A DNA stretch of 10,245 bases, taken from assembly GCA_035656495.1 (NCBI GenBank), contig DASRSL010000117.1, forward strand, positions 1 to 10,245, given 5' to 3'. Positions 1 through 6,451 of this stretch are shown one piece after another; positions within the stretch are counted from its first letter, which is position 1; each line of letters opens with the position of its first letter. The notes under the pieces were generated by a model. The model did no database searches and had not been told where the DNA came from. It was given only the letters and a program-made list of their open reading frames with translations. This DNA is from Roseiarcus sp035656495. Its GTDB lineage: Bacteria; Pseudomonadota; Alphaproteobacteria; Rhizobiales; Beijerinckiaceae. The translations under genes were made by a program, and so were the position numbers.

Positions 1-1
1 C

Positions 2-322
2 GATCCGGGCCTCGAAGATCTCATCCGGGCGGACCTGCCGCGGGACTCGGCCCTGACCGAAAAGGCGATGTTCGGCGGCTGGGCCTGGCTCCTCAACGGC
101 AACCTGCTCGTCGGGGCGCGCAGCGACGGCATGCTCGCCCGTCTCGGCAAGGGCAATGACCGCTGGGCGCTCGCCCTGCCCGACATCGCGCCGATGATTT
201 CGCGCGGGCGCGCAATGGACGGCTGGGTGCGAGCCGGGCCGGCGGCCTACGGTGATGAGGCTTTGCGGTCGCGGCTGATCGAGGCGGCGCTCGAGTTCGT
301 GCGCCGGCTTCCGCCGAAGTGA
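2..322 (+). CDS. TfoX N-terminal domain protein, 5' end missing
   Basis: The reading frame is open to the left edge, so the true start lies outside the window. The visible 106 residues match the TfoX/Sxy N-terminal domain: an acidic helical lead-in, then T-E-K-A-M-F-G-G followed by a hydrophobic strand and N-G-N-L-L-V-G, later G-R-A-M-D-G-W-V, and a C-terminal helix ending in L-P-P-K just before TGA. Small stand-alone TfoX-N proteins of about 110 residues are common in alphaproteobacteria. Full-length TfoX/Sxy regulates competence in gammaproteobacteria, but the role of the short form is not established, so no function is assigned. An internal ATG at 68 would remove the first conserved segment and is not the likely start. 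The gene converges on the HD-domain gene, with 55 bp between the two stops. Confidence 0.8.
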   Translation, partial: DPGLEDLIRADLPRDSALTEKAMFGGWAWLLNGNLLVGARSDGMLARLGKGNDRWALALPDIAPMISRGRAMDGWVRAGPAAYGDEALRSRLIEAALEFVRRLPPK

Positions 323-377
323 GCGCCGGCATCTTCGCCCTTCTCGGCGTTGGCGACCAACGCCACGGAGCTCTGTC

Positions 378-932
378 TCAAGACGGAGGGATCCAGGCCT
401 TCGCGAGCAACCGCTGGACCATCGGCTCGAAGGTCGACAGGGGCTCGTTTCTGTAGTCGGGATCGAACGAGACCTCGTCGTATCTGGCGCAGAATTCGAC
501 GGTCCGCTCATAGGCGGGGTCCGACTTGAACTTGTCGCGCGCGTTCGGGTCGAGGCCGAGATGGCGCCCATAGAAATAGGTCTGAAACAGGCCGTGCTGC
601 GTGAGCATCCACCAATTGTCGCGGCTGACGAACGGGCGAAGGATCGAGGCAATCACGTCGCCGTGGTTGAACGGCCCGAGCGGCTCGCAAACGTCGTGCA
701 GGAGCGCGACGACGACATATTCCTCGTCCTTGCCGTCCCGAAGCGCGCGCGTCGCCGCCTGCAAGCAATGGTCGTAGCGGGTGATATTGTACGCGGTGTC
801 GTTCGCGAGGTCGCGCAACAGGCCGAACAGTCGGTCGGGCAGAGCGCGCAGCGTCTGCTCGTGCACGTGCTTGAGAACCTCAAAATCCGCATCGGTTCCC
901 CGATCCATGCGGGCGAAGTGCATTTTTTCCAT
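378..932 (-). CDS. HD-domain protein, possible diiron oxygenase or phosphohydrolase
   Basis: A 184-residue soluble protein without signal peptide or membrane segment. The HD signature is clear: His55 (in Y-D-H-C-L-Q), then His79-Asp80 (L-L-H-D-V), His90 (F-N-H-G-D), His113 (T-Q-H-G-L-F) and Asp157 (S-F-D-P-D-Y). From family knowledge, six ligands in this order (H, HD, H, H, D), with about 24 residues between the first His and the HD pair, occur in mixed-valent diiron HD oxygenases such as PhnZ and myo-inositol oxygenase, and also in dinuclear HD phosphohydrolases. The substrate is unknown. The start is set by a strong GGAGGAGAG just upstream of ATG at 932. The same frame stays open to 1181, but that extension is basic, low in complexity and runs antisense into the DUF29 gene. 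Divergent from the DUF29 pair; no phosphonate or inositol genes are nearby. Confidence 0.88.
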   Translation of the reverse strand: MEKMHFARMDRGTDADFEVLKHVHEQTLRALPDRLFGLLRDLANDTAYNITRYDHCLQAATRALRDGKDEEYVVVALLHDVCEPLGPFNHGDVIASILRPFVSRDNWWMLTQHGLFQTYFYGRHLGLDPNARDKFKSDPAYERTVEFCARYDEVSFDPDYRNEPLSTFEPMVQRLLAKAWIPPS

Positions 933-1047
933 GGACTCTCCTCCGTGCCGGACGGTGGGCCGCGGGCAGGACGCCCGGGCGAACCGTATCTCCGCCTTGC
1001 GTCCGGCGCCAAGCGGGCAGGCGATCGGAGCGAAGCCGATCCCGACA

Positions 1048-1083
1048 ATGGACGCTGCAAATCGAACTTCGTACCTTCGAGTC
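1048..1083 (+). promoter_or_regulatory. Possible promoter directly abutting the first DUF29 gene
   Basis: ATGGAC at 1048-1053 and TACCTT at 1072-1077 are separated by 18 bases, and six bases lie between the second element and the ATG at 1084. No Shine-Dalgarno sequence is visible before that ATG. The second DUF29 gene has the same arrangement at the same distances, with 17 of 36 upstream positions identical. A start site this close to the ATG would give a leaderless mRNA. The -10 match is weak and the assignment rests on the parallel with the second copy. The ATG at 1048 is in frame and could instead be an upstream start. Confidence 0.3.
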
Positions 1084-1524
1084 ATGCCCTTGAAGAGCGC
1101 GCTGTCCGACCGCGATTTCCTCGCCTGGAGTCGCGAGCAGCCCGAGGTCTTGCGGGCGGGGAAGCTTGATGAAGCCGACATCGAGCGGATCGCCGACGAG
1201 ATCGAGAGCCTGGGCAGAACCGAAATGGGCGCGCTGATCGGCCCCTTGCGCCTGCTGCTGCTTCACCTGCTGAAATTGCGCCATCAGCCGGGCAAGCGCG
1301 GCGCGAGTGGGGAAGCGAGGATTCGTGTCCTGCGAAACCGCGTCAATGATCATCTCGCCGACAACCCGAGCCTGAAGTCTCTCCTGCCCGAGGCGCTTGC
1401 CGCGGCGTATCGCGACGCGCCGCTCGAGGCGGCCGCGGAGATCGGCCTGCCGCGAACGACCTTTCCCGAGACATGCCCGTGGACGATTGACGAGGTTCTG
1501 TCGGAACGATTTTGGCCCAGGTGA
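1084..1524 (+). CDS. DUF29 domain protein, first of a tandem pair
   Basis: A 146-residue all-helical-looking protein of the DUF29 family. The family opening D-R-D-F-x-A-W-S-R-E-Q is at residues 9-19, followed by L-R-A-G-K-L and a D-I-E-x-I-A-x-E-I helix, a leucine-rich helix near 54-64, H-Q-P-G-K-R-G near 67-73, D-N-P-S-L-K near 93-98, and the closing C-P-W-T...E-V-L...F-W-P. Length is normal for the family. No biochemical function is established for DUF29; these genes often occur in multiple copies per genome. About 69% identical (101 of 146 by hand count) to the next gene, with no gaps, so the pair arose by duplication. ATG 1084 is preferred over the in-frame ATG at 1048 because it aligns with the start of the paralogue. 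No obvious ribosome binding site. Confidence 0.9.
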   Translation: MPLKSALSDRDFLAWSREQPEVLRAGKLDEADIERIADEIESLGRTEMGALIGPLRLLLLHLLKLRHQPGKRGASGEARIRVLRNRVNDHLADNPSLKSLLPEALAAAYRDAPLEAAAEIGLPRTTFPETCPWTIDEVLSERFWPR

Positions 1525-1551
1525 TGCTGCCGGTTCTGTTTGGGAAAGCGC

Positions 1552-1584
1552 TGCGGCATGAAGTGGTAGAGCTCCTCTGCCGCA
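1552..1584 (+). repeat. Inverted repeat between the two DUF29 genes
   Basis: TGCGGCA at 1552-1558 is perfectly complementary to TGCCGCA at 1578-1584, with a 19-base loop containing GAGCTC. It lies 27 bases after the stop of the first DUF29 gene. There is no T run after it, so it is at best a weak transcription barrier or an RNA processing or stability hairpin. Seven-base arms with this loop could also arise by chance. Confidence 0.3.
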
Positions 1585-1620
1585 AGAACGCGTCGGCGGT
1601 TACAGCAAGAACCGAGTTTG

Positions 1621-1656
1621 TTGGACGGCGCGCGAGGGACGTTCTATTGTTCCGCC
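1621..1656 (+). promoter_or_regulatory. Possible promoter directly abutting the second DUF29 gene
   Basis: TTGGAC at 1621-1626, an 18-base spacer, TATTGT at 1645-1650, then six bases to the ATG at 1657. This resembles a sigma-70-type -35/-10 pair and places the expected start site at or beside the ATG, implying a leaderless transcript. The nearest purine-rich stretch (GAGGGA, 1634-1639) is about 17 bases from the ATG, too far for a normal Shine-Dalgarno site. The core TGGACG and the spacing recur upstream of the first DUF29 gene. Confidence 0.4.
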
Positions 1657-2097
1657 ATGTCCGTGAAGAGCCCGCTCTACGATCGCGATTTCTACGCCTG
1701 GAGCCGTGAGCAGAGCGAGCTCCTGCGCGCCGGCAAGCTCGCAGAGGCCGACATCGAGCACATCGCCGAGGAAATCGACAGCATGGGCAGGACCGAGAAG
1801 CGCGAGTTGATCAGCCGTCTAAGCCTCCTCCTGCTGCACCTGCTCAAATGGCGTTACCAGCCCGGAAAGCGCGGCCCGAGCTGGGAAGCGAGCATTCGCG
1901 TGCAACGAAAGCGACTCGCGGATCATCTCGAGGACAACCCGAGCCTGAAACCTCTTCTCCCGCAGGCGCTCGCTTCGGCTTATCACGACGCCTCGCTCGA
2001 AGCGGTCGCGGAGACCGGGTTGGTGGATTCGACGTTCCCGAAGGCGTGCCCGTGGACGGTTGGGGAGGTTTTGGACGAAGGTTTCTGGCCGGGGTAA
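1657..2097 (+). CDS. DUF29 domain protein, second of a tandem pair
   Basis: A 146-residue DUF29 protein, colinear with its upstream neighbour without a single gap. All family landmarks are kept: D-R-D-F-Y-A-W-S-R-E-Q at 9-19, L-R-A-G-K-L at 23-28, the acidic D-I-E-x-I-A-E-E-I helix, a leucine-rich helix near 56-64, Q-P-G-K-R-G at 68-73, D-N-P-S-L-K, and C-P-W-T-V...F-W-P at the end. Differences are spread through the protein and mostly at surface-type positions, so both copies look functional rather than one decaying. A TTG at 1618 would give a 13-residue extension not shared by the paralogue and is rejected as the start. The stop lies 23 bases from the convergent mfd stop. Function unknown. 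Confidence 0.9.
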   Translation: MSVKSPLYDRDFYAWSREQSELLRAGKLAEADIEHIAEEIDSMGRTEKRELISRLSLLLLHLLKWRYQPGKRGPSWEASIRVQRKRLADHLEDNPSLKPLLPQALASAYHDASLEAVAETGLVDSTFPKACPWTVGEVLDEGFWPG

Positions 2098-2120
2098 TGG
2101 CCGAGTCGAGGTGAGAGCCC

Positions 2121-5100
2121 TTACCCTCGGCCCCTTTCCCGGAGGGAAGAGGGGGAACGTTCTCCTGCGTCGGCGCGCTTTCCCTCCGCGATCCTCGCGA
2201 TCGCCCGCATGATCTTCAGCGTACCCGCGAGCCGGTCCTCCAGCCTCTCGAAATCCTCCGTCACGACGATCCGCATGTCAGGTCGCACGCGAGCGCGCTC
2301 GCCTTGCGCGGTGACCCACTTCACCAGCGCGGCCGGGTTGGCGAAGGCGTTCTTGCGGAAGGCCAGGGTTGCGCCTTTCGGGCCGGCGTCGAGCTTTTCG
2401 ACGTTCGCCCTGCGGCAGAGGCCTTTGATCAGGACCAGCTTCATCAAGAGCCCGACTTCCGGCGGCGGCGGCCCGAAGCGGTCGACGATCTCGGCCCCCA
2501 TCGCGTCGATCTCGGCCTCGTCCTCGAGCGCCGACAGGCGGCGATACAGGGCGAGCCGCGTCGGCAGGTCGGCGATGTACGTTTCGGGGATCGTCACCGG
2601 CGCGCCGAGCTGGATGGCCGGTGACCACATGTCCTCGGCCGGCGCCTCCTCGCCCGACTTGATCCGCTCGACCGCCTCGCGCACCATCTGCTGATAGAGC
2701 TCGTAGCCGACCTCCTTGATGTGGCCGGACTGCTCCTCGCCGAGAAGGTTGCCGGCGCCGCGCAGGTCGAGGTCATGGCTCGCGAGCTGGAAGCCGGCGC
2801 CTAACGTGTCGAGCGACTGCAGCACCGCGAGCCGCTTCTCGGCCTGCGGCGTGATCTTCGCCTTGGCCGGCGTGGTGAAGAGCGCATAGGCGCGCACCTT
2901 CGAGCGCCCGACCCGGCCGCGCAACTGATAGAGCTGGCCGAGGCCGAACATGTCGGCGTGATGGACGATCAGCGTGTTGGCGCGCGGGATGTCGAGGCCG
3001 GATTCGACGATCGCGGTCGACAGCAGAATGTCGTACTTGCCGTCGTAAAAGGCGCCGATCTTGTCCTCCAGTTCCCGCGCCGCCATCTGGCCGTGGGCGA
3101 CGACGAATTTGCACTCCGGCGCGTTCTGCCGCAGGAAGGCCGCCGCCTCGTCGAGATCCTCGATGCGCGGGCAGACGTAGAACGACTGGCCGCCGCGATA
3201 GCGTTCGCGCAAGAGCGCCTCCCGCACGATCAAAGCGTCGAACGGCGAGACGAAGGTCCTGACCGCGAGGCGGTCGATCGGCGGGGTCGCGATGATCGAC
3301 ATGTCGCGCACCCCCGTCATGGCGAGCTGGAGGGTGCGCGGGATCGGCGTCGCTGACAGCGTCAGCATGTGCACTTCCGTCCTGAGCTCCTTCAGCCGCT
3401 CCTTGTGGGCGACGCCGAAATGCTGCTCCTCGTCGACGACGACGAGCCCGAGATCCTTGAAGTCGACCGTCTTGCCGAGCACCGCATGCGTGCCCACGAC
3501 GATGTCGACGCCGCCCTCGGCAATGCCCTTCTTCGTCTCGCGCTGCTCGGCCGCGCCCACCATGCGCGAGAGCTGGCCGATGCGCACGGGCAGGCCGGCG
3601 AAGCGCTCGCGGAAGACGCGCGCGTGCTGGCGGGCGAGCAGCGTGGTCGGCACGACGATCGCGGTCTGCCTGCTGTTGATCGCCGCGGCGAAGGCGGCGC
3701 GCAGCGCGACTTCAGTCTTGCCGAAGCCGACGTCGCCGCAGATGAGCCGGTCCATCGGCCGGCCGGCGGCGAGGTCGTCCAGCGTCGCCTCGATCGCGTT
3801 CGCCTGGTCGGGCGTCTCGTCATAGGGGAAGCGGGCGCAGAACTCGTCGTAGAGCCCCTCCGGCGGGATGAGGCGCGGGGCCGGGCGGGTCAAGCGCTGG
3901 GCCGCGATGCGGACGAGCTCGCCCGCCATCTCGCGCACACGTTTCTTGAGGCGCGCTTTGCGCGATTGCCAGCCTGCGCCGCCGAGCTTGTCGAGCTCGC
4001 CCGCCTCCGAGCCGTAACGCGAGAGCAGCTCGAGATTTTCGACCGGCAGGAACAGCCGGTCGCCTCCGGCATAGTGGATCTCGAGGCAGTCGTGCGGAGC
4101 GCCTGCCGCCTCGATGGTTTTGAGGCCGACGAAGCGGCCGACGCCGTGCTCGATGTGGACGACGAGATCGCCGGCGGTCAGCGCGCTCGCCTCGGCGAGT
4201 ACGTCCTGCGCGCGCCGCCGGCGCTTCGATTGCCTGACGAGGCGGTCGCCAAGAATGTCCTGCTCGCCGACGATCGCAAGATCCGGCGCTTCGAACCCCA
4301 GCTCGAGCGCGATGACCGCGAGCGGTAGCGCGCCGGCGCGCGCTGTCTTCGCCTGATGGTACGAGGAGACGAGCTCGAGCGATTTCAGCCCGTGCTCGGC
4401 AAGCACGTGGCTCAGCCTTTCGCGCGAGCCGTCGCTCCAGCCGGCGACGATCACGTTCAGGCCCCGTCCGCGCAGGTCTCTTATGTGCGCGACGGCGGCG
4501 TCGAACACGTTGGCGTTCTCGTCCTGCCGCTCGGGGGCGAAATTGCGCCCGACTCGTCCGCCGCAGTCGACGGCGTCGGCCGCGCCTGGGCTCGCCTCGA
4601 ACGGGGTGAGGCGGGCGAGCGGCGCAGCGGAGAGGCGCTCCCTCCATTCGTCTTCGGCGAGGTAGAGGCGACTGGGGGGAAGCGGCTTATAGTCGGCCTT
4701 CGCCGGCGCCTGGTCGTACACGGCGCGCCTCGCGGCATAGGAGTCGGCGATCTGGGCGAGGCGCTGGCTCGCCGCCTCCTCGGCGCGCGCGTCGAGCACG
4801 AAGGGCGCAGCGCCCACATAGTCGAACAAAGTATCGAGGCGATCGTAGAGCAGCGGCAGCCAATGCTCGAGGCCGATCGCGCGGCGTCCCTCGCTGACCG
4901 CGGAATAGAGCTCATCGTCGGGGGTCGGCGCGCCGAATTCCGCGGCGTAGGCCTGGCGGAAGCGGCGGATCGTTTCGGTCGTCAGCCGCGCTTCGCTCAT
5001 CGGGACGAGGTCGAGGGAGCGCAGCTGTCCGACGCTGCGCTGCGTCTCCGGGTCGAAGGTGCGGATCGCCTCCAAAGTGTCGCCGAAGAAATCGAGCCTT

Positions 5101-5678
5101 ATCGGCGCCGGAGCGCCGGGCGGATAGAGGTCGAGGATGCCGCCGCGCGTGGCGTAGTCGCCGACCTCGCGGACGGTGCTGGCGCGGGCGTAGCCGTTCG
5201 TCTGCAGCCAGAGCGCGAGGTCGTCCATCCTGACGCTGTTGCCGGGCGCGGCGGAGAAGGCGGCGGCGGCCACGTATTTCAGCGGCGGGACGCGCTGGGT
5301 GAGCGCGCTGATCGAGCCGACCAGGATGCGCGGCCGCTCGACTGCGCCGCGCGTCCGCGCCAGCCGCGCGAGAACGGTCATCCGCTCGGCGGAAACCGCC
5401 GCGTTCGGCGAGACCCGGTCATAGGGCTGGCAGTCCCACGAGGGCAGGTAAAGCGCCTCGATCTCGGGCGCGGCGAAGCCGAGCGCGTCGATGAAGGTCT
5501 GCGCCCGCATGCTGTCGCGCGCGGCGAAAACGAGCGAAACGGCGCGCGCTTCGCCGGCCTTGGCGAGCGCACGCGTGAGATCGGCGACCACGAAGGCGTC
5601 AAAACCTTCAGGCGCGCGGCAAAGGGTGATTGCGCCGCCCTCGGCAAGGCGGCGGATGGCGGGCGCGAGAGCGGTCAC
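2121..5678 (-). CDS. mfd: Transcription-repair coupling factor Mfd
   Basis: A 1185-residue superfamily 2 DNA translocase. Mfd recognises RNA polymerase stalled at lesions, pushes it off using ATP, and recruits UvrA for nucleotide excision repair. The N-terminal UvrB-like module carries L-P-S-W-D-C-Q-P-Y-D near 78-87. The CarD-like RNA-polymerase-interacting domain spans about 503-556 (G-D-L-V-V-H-I-E-H-G-V-G-R-F, later L-F-L-P-V-E-N-L). The translocase has Walker A G-D-V-G-F-G-K-T (648-655), Walker B D-E-E-Q (749-752), S-A-T-P (775-778) and arginine-finger motif Q-L-R-G-R-V-G-R-S (918-926). The TRCF C-terminal domain (about 1020-1150) is complete. Length is near that of E. coli Mfd. The start is GTG at 5678, overlapping the sdhE stop by four bases (GTGA) with AAGAGG upstream, so translation is probably coupled. 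The last dozen residues come from a hairpin repeat. Confidence 0.98.
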   Translation of the reverse strand: MTALAPAIRRLAEGGAITLCRAPEGFDAFVVADLTRALAKAGEARAVSLVFAARDSMRAQTFIDALGFAAPEIEALYLPSWDCQPYDRVSPNAAVSAERMTVLARLARTRGAVERPRILVGSISALTQRVPPLKYVAAAAFSAAPGNSVRMDDLALWLQTNGYARASTVREVGDYATRGGILDLYPPGAPAPIRLDFFGDTLEAIRTFDPETQRSVGQLRSLDLVPMSEARLTTETIRRFRQAYAAEFGAPTPDDELYSAVSEGRRAIGLEHWLPLLYDRLDTLFDYVGAAPFVLDARAEEAASQRLAQIADSYAARRAVYDQAPAKADYKPLPPSRLYLAEDEWRERLSAAPLARLTPFEASPGAADAVDCGGRVGRNFAPERQDENANVFDAAVAHIRDLRGRGLNVIVAGWSDGSRERLSHVLAEHGLKSLELVSSYHQAKTARAGALPLAVIALELGFEAPDLAIVGEQDILGDRLVRQSKRRRRAQDVLAEASALTAGDLVVHIEHGVGRFVGLKTIEAAGAPHDCLEIHYAGGDRLFLPVENLELLSRYGSEAGELDKLGGAGWQSRKARLKKRVREMAGELVRIAAQRLTRPAPRLIPPEGLYDEFCARFPYDETPDQANAIEATLDDLAAGRPMDRLICGDVGFGKTEVALRAAFAAAINSRQTAIVVPTTLLARQHARVFRERFAGLPVRIGQLSRMVGAAEQRETKKGIAEGGVDIVVGTHAVLGKTVDFKDLGLVVVDEEQHFGVAHKERLKELRTEVHMLTLSATPIPRTLQLAMTGVRDMSIIATPPIDRLAVRTFVSPFDALIVREALLRERYRGGQSFYVCPRIEDLDEAAAFLRQNAPECKFVVAHGQMAARELEDKIGAFYDGKYDILLSTAIVESGLDIPRANTLIVHHADMFGLGQLYQLRGRVGRSKVRAYALFTTPAKAKITPQAEKRLAVLQSLDTLGAGFQLASHDLDLRGAGNLLGEEQSGHIKEVGYELYQQMVREAVERIKSGEEAPAEDMWSPAIQLGAPVTIPETYIADLPTRLALYRRLSALEDEAEIDAMGAEIVDRFGPPPPEVGLLMKLVLIKGLCRRANVEKLDAGPKGATLAFRKNAFANPAALVKWVTAQGERARVRPDMRIVVTEDFERLEDRLAGTLKIMRAIARIAEGKRADAGERSPSSLRERGRG
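2131..2154. terminator. GC-rich hairpin between convergent DUF29 and mfd genes
   Basis: CCCCTTTCCC (2131-2140) pairs with GGGAAGAGGGG (2144-2154) through a three-base loop and one bulged G, giving a ten-pair stem. It sits in the gap between convergent genes and also inside the last codons of mfd, whose TAA is at 2121-2123. C/T-rich and G/A-rich palindromes of this kind are common dispersed intergenic repeats in GC-rich alphaproteobacteria. A bidirectional terminator or repeat-element role is inferred; there is no long T tract on either strand. Confidence 0.45.
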
Positions 5679-5980
5679 GGCGCCTCTTGGGCTTTCGCCA
5701 GAGCCGCGCGCGGGGCGTCCCTCAGGCGGGCGATGAGCGGCGTATCGAACTCGGGCGGCGTTGCCTCCTCGCCCGTGATCCAGGCAAGGACCTGGGAATC
5801 GGGGGCGTCGAGGAGACTCTCGAAGGCGTCGAGCTCCGCCTCGCTCATCACCGGAAGATTCGCATCGGCGAACTGGCCCATCACCAAGTCCATCTCGCGC
5901 ATGCCCCGCCGCCAGGCACGAAACAGAATCCGCCGCCGCCGCTCATCGAGCGCGGCGCTGCTCAATATCGAGCCGGACAT
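5675..5980 (-). CDS. sdhE: FAD assembly factor SdhE (succinate dehydrogenase assembly factor 2 family)
   Basis: A 101-residue small helical protein of the SdhE/Sdh5 (YgfY, DUF339) family, which promotes covalent attachment of FAD to the SdhA flavoprotein of succinate dehydrogenase in the cytoplasm. The invariant R-G-M-R-E-M-D motif is at residues 25-31, in the middle of helix R-R-R-R-I-L-F-R-A-W-R-R. An aspartate/glutamate-rich second half follows, with W-I-T-G near 67-70. Length is typical. The start is ATG at 5980 with AAAGG seven bases upstream. Its TGA overlaps the GTG of mfd by four bases, so the two genes form one transcription unit. In many alphaproteobacteria recG lies divergently upstream of this gene; here there is no recG, only about 470 bases without a convincing gene. 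Confidence 0.95.
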   Translation of the reverse strand: MSGSILSSAALDERRRRILFRAWRRGMREMDLVMGQFADANLPVMSEAELDAFESLLDAPDSQVLAWITGEEATPPEFDTPLIARLRDAPRAALAKAQEAP

Positions 5981-6066
5981 GGCTGACCTTTCGAACTCGA
6001 AATGCCGGCGCGGTCGCTTGGGTTCCGGGTCGGATCTCCGCAGGCCGCGACAGGATCGGCGCGCGG

Positions 6067-6095
6067 CTTATAGCGGCGCAAGCAGTCCGGCGCCA
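6067..6095 (-). promoter_or_regulatory. Possible promoter of the sdhE-mfd unit
   Basis: On the minus strand TATAAG (6072-6067) lies in the context GCTATAAGC, about 87 bases before the sdhE ATG, leaving an untranslated leader of roughly 80 bases. The -10 match is good. The -35 about 17 bases upstream (TGGCGC) is poor, so the call is tentative. The same bases read TTATAG on the plus strand, but no plus-strand gene follows. Confidence 0.3.
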
Positions 6096-6128
6096 GCTAT
6101 GCTTCGTGAGGGGCAAATGCAGCGCCGC

Positions 6129-6145
6129 ATCCGCGATTGGCGGAT
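6129..6145. repeat. Short palindrome ATCCGC-N5-GCGGAT
   Basis: Perfect six-base arms (6129-6134 and 6140-6145) flank the five-base centre GATTG. It lies about 150 bases upstream of the sdhE start and upstream of the suspected promoter on the minus strand. It could be a regulator binding site; no T tract follows on either strand, so a terminator is unlikely. Confidence 0.35.
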
Positions 6146-6245
6146 CGCCGCCGCAACCCGGCACGCCAATTTCTTGATGCCCATTGTCACAGTCGTCGAA
6201 TAGAAAGGATCGTGTTGTGCGTCAACGAACATCCCGCCCGCGCAT

Positions 6246-6289
6246 TTCCCGCCTTGATTGCAGCGCCGTGGTCGATATTCCCGCCTTGA
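6246..6289. repeat. 12-bp direct repeat TTCCCGCCTTGA, 32 bp apart
   Basis: Two perfect copies of TTCCCGCCTTGA occur at 6246-6257 and 6278-6289, start to start 32 bp, close to three helical turns. A partial inverted copy (GGCGGGA) follows near 6322-6328. The stretch is non-coding as far as I can see. Helically phased direct repeats suit a regulator binding twice on one face of DNA, but there is no plus-strand gene close downstream to be the target. Confidence 0.45.
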
Positions 6290-6451
6290 AGTTTACCGCC
6301 TGGCTGCAAGGACGCAAGCTTGGCGGGAGAAGAGCGCCAGACTCGCGCCGCATGGGCGCGGAGCGAGCCGCTGGGTATCGCCTTCCTGCCCCTTCGTTTC
6401 AAAGCCGCGCTTCGGTGGGCGATCGCGATGGAAGCCGCCGGTCCTTCGTCT

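Larger units (their letters stand above)
5981..6451. other. Gene-poor stretch upstream of sdhE
   Basis: No frame here has a credible start, ribosome binding site and protein-like composition together. Candidate frames are arginine/proline/serine-rich, as expected from non-coding GC-rich DNA. The stretch holds the presumed sdhE promoter, a palindrome at 6129-6145, and a 12-bp direct repeat at 6246-6257 and 6278-6289. It corresponds to where recG is often found in relatives, but no recG motif is visible. Confidence 0.6.

Noticed and set aside
933..1181. N-terminal extension of the HD protein by 83 residues
   Set aside because: It overlaps the start of the DUF29 gene in antisense, is basic and low in complexity, and a strong GGAGGAGAG precedes the ATG at 932.
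1618..1656. TTG start giving a 13-residue extension of the second DUF29 gene
   Set aside because: Not shared with the paralogue, whose start aligns exactly with ATG 1657.
3369..4328. 319-codon open frame on the plus strand
   Set aside because: Lies entirely within mfd on the opposite strand and shows no family motif.
4356..6203. 615-codon open frame on the plus strand
   Set aside because: Antisense to mfd and sdhE, both recognised with full motif sets. The composition is that of reverse-complement translation in GC-rich DNA.
5981..6451. Search for a divergent recG or its remnant next to sdhE
   Set aside because: No RecG N-terminal or helicase motif in any frame.
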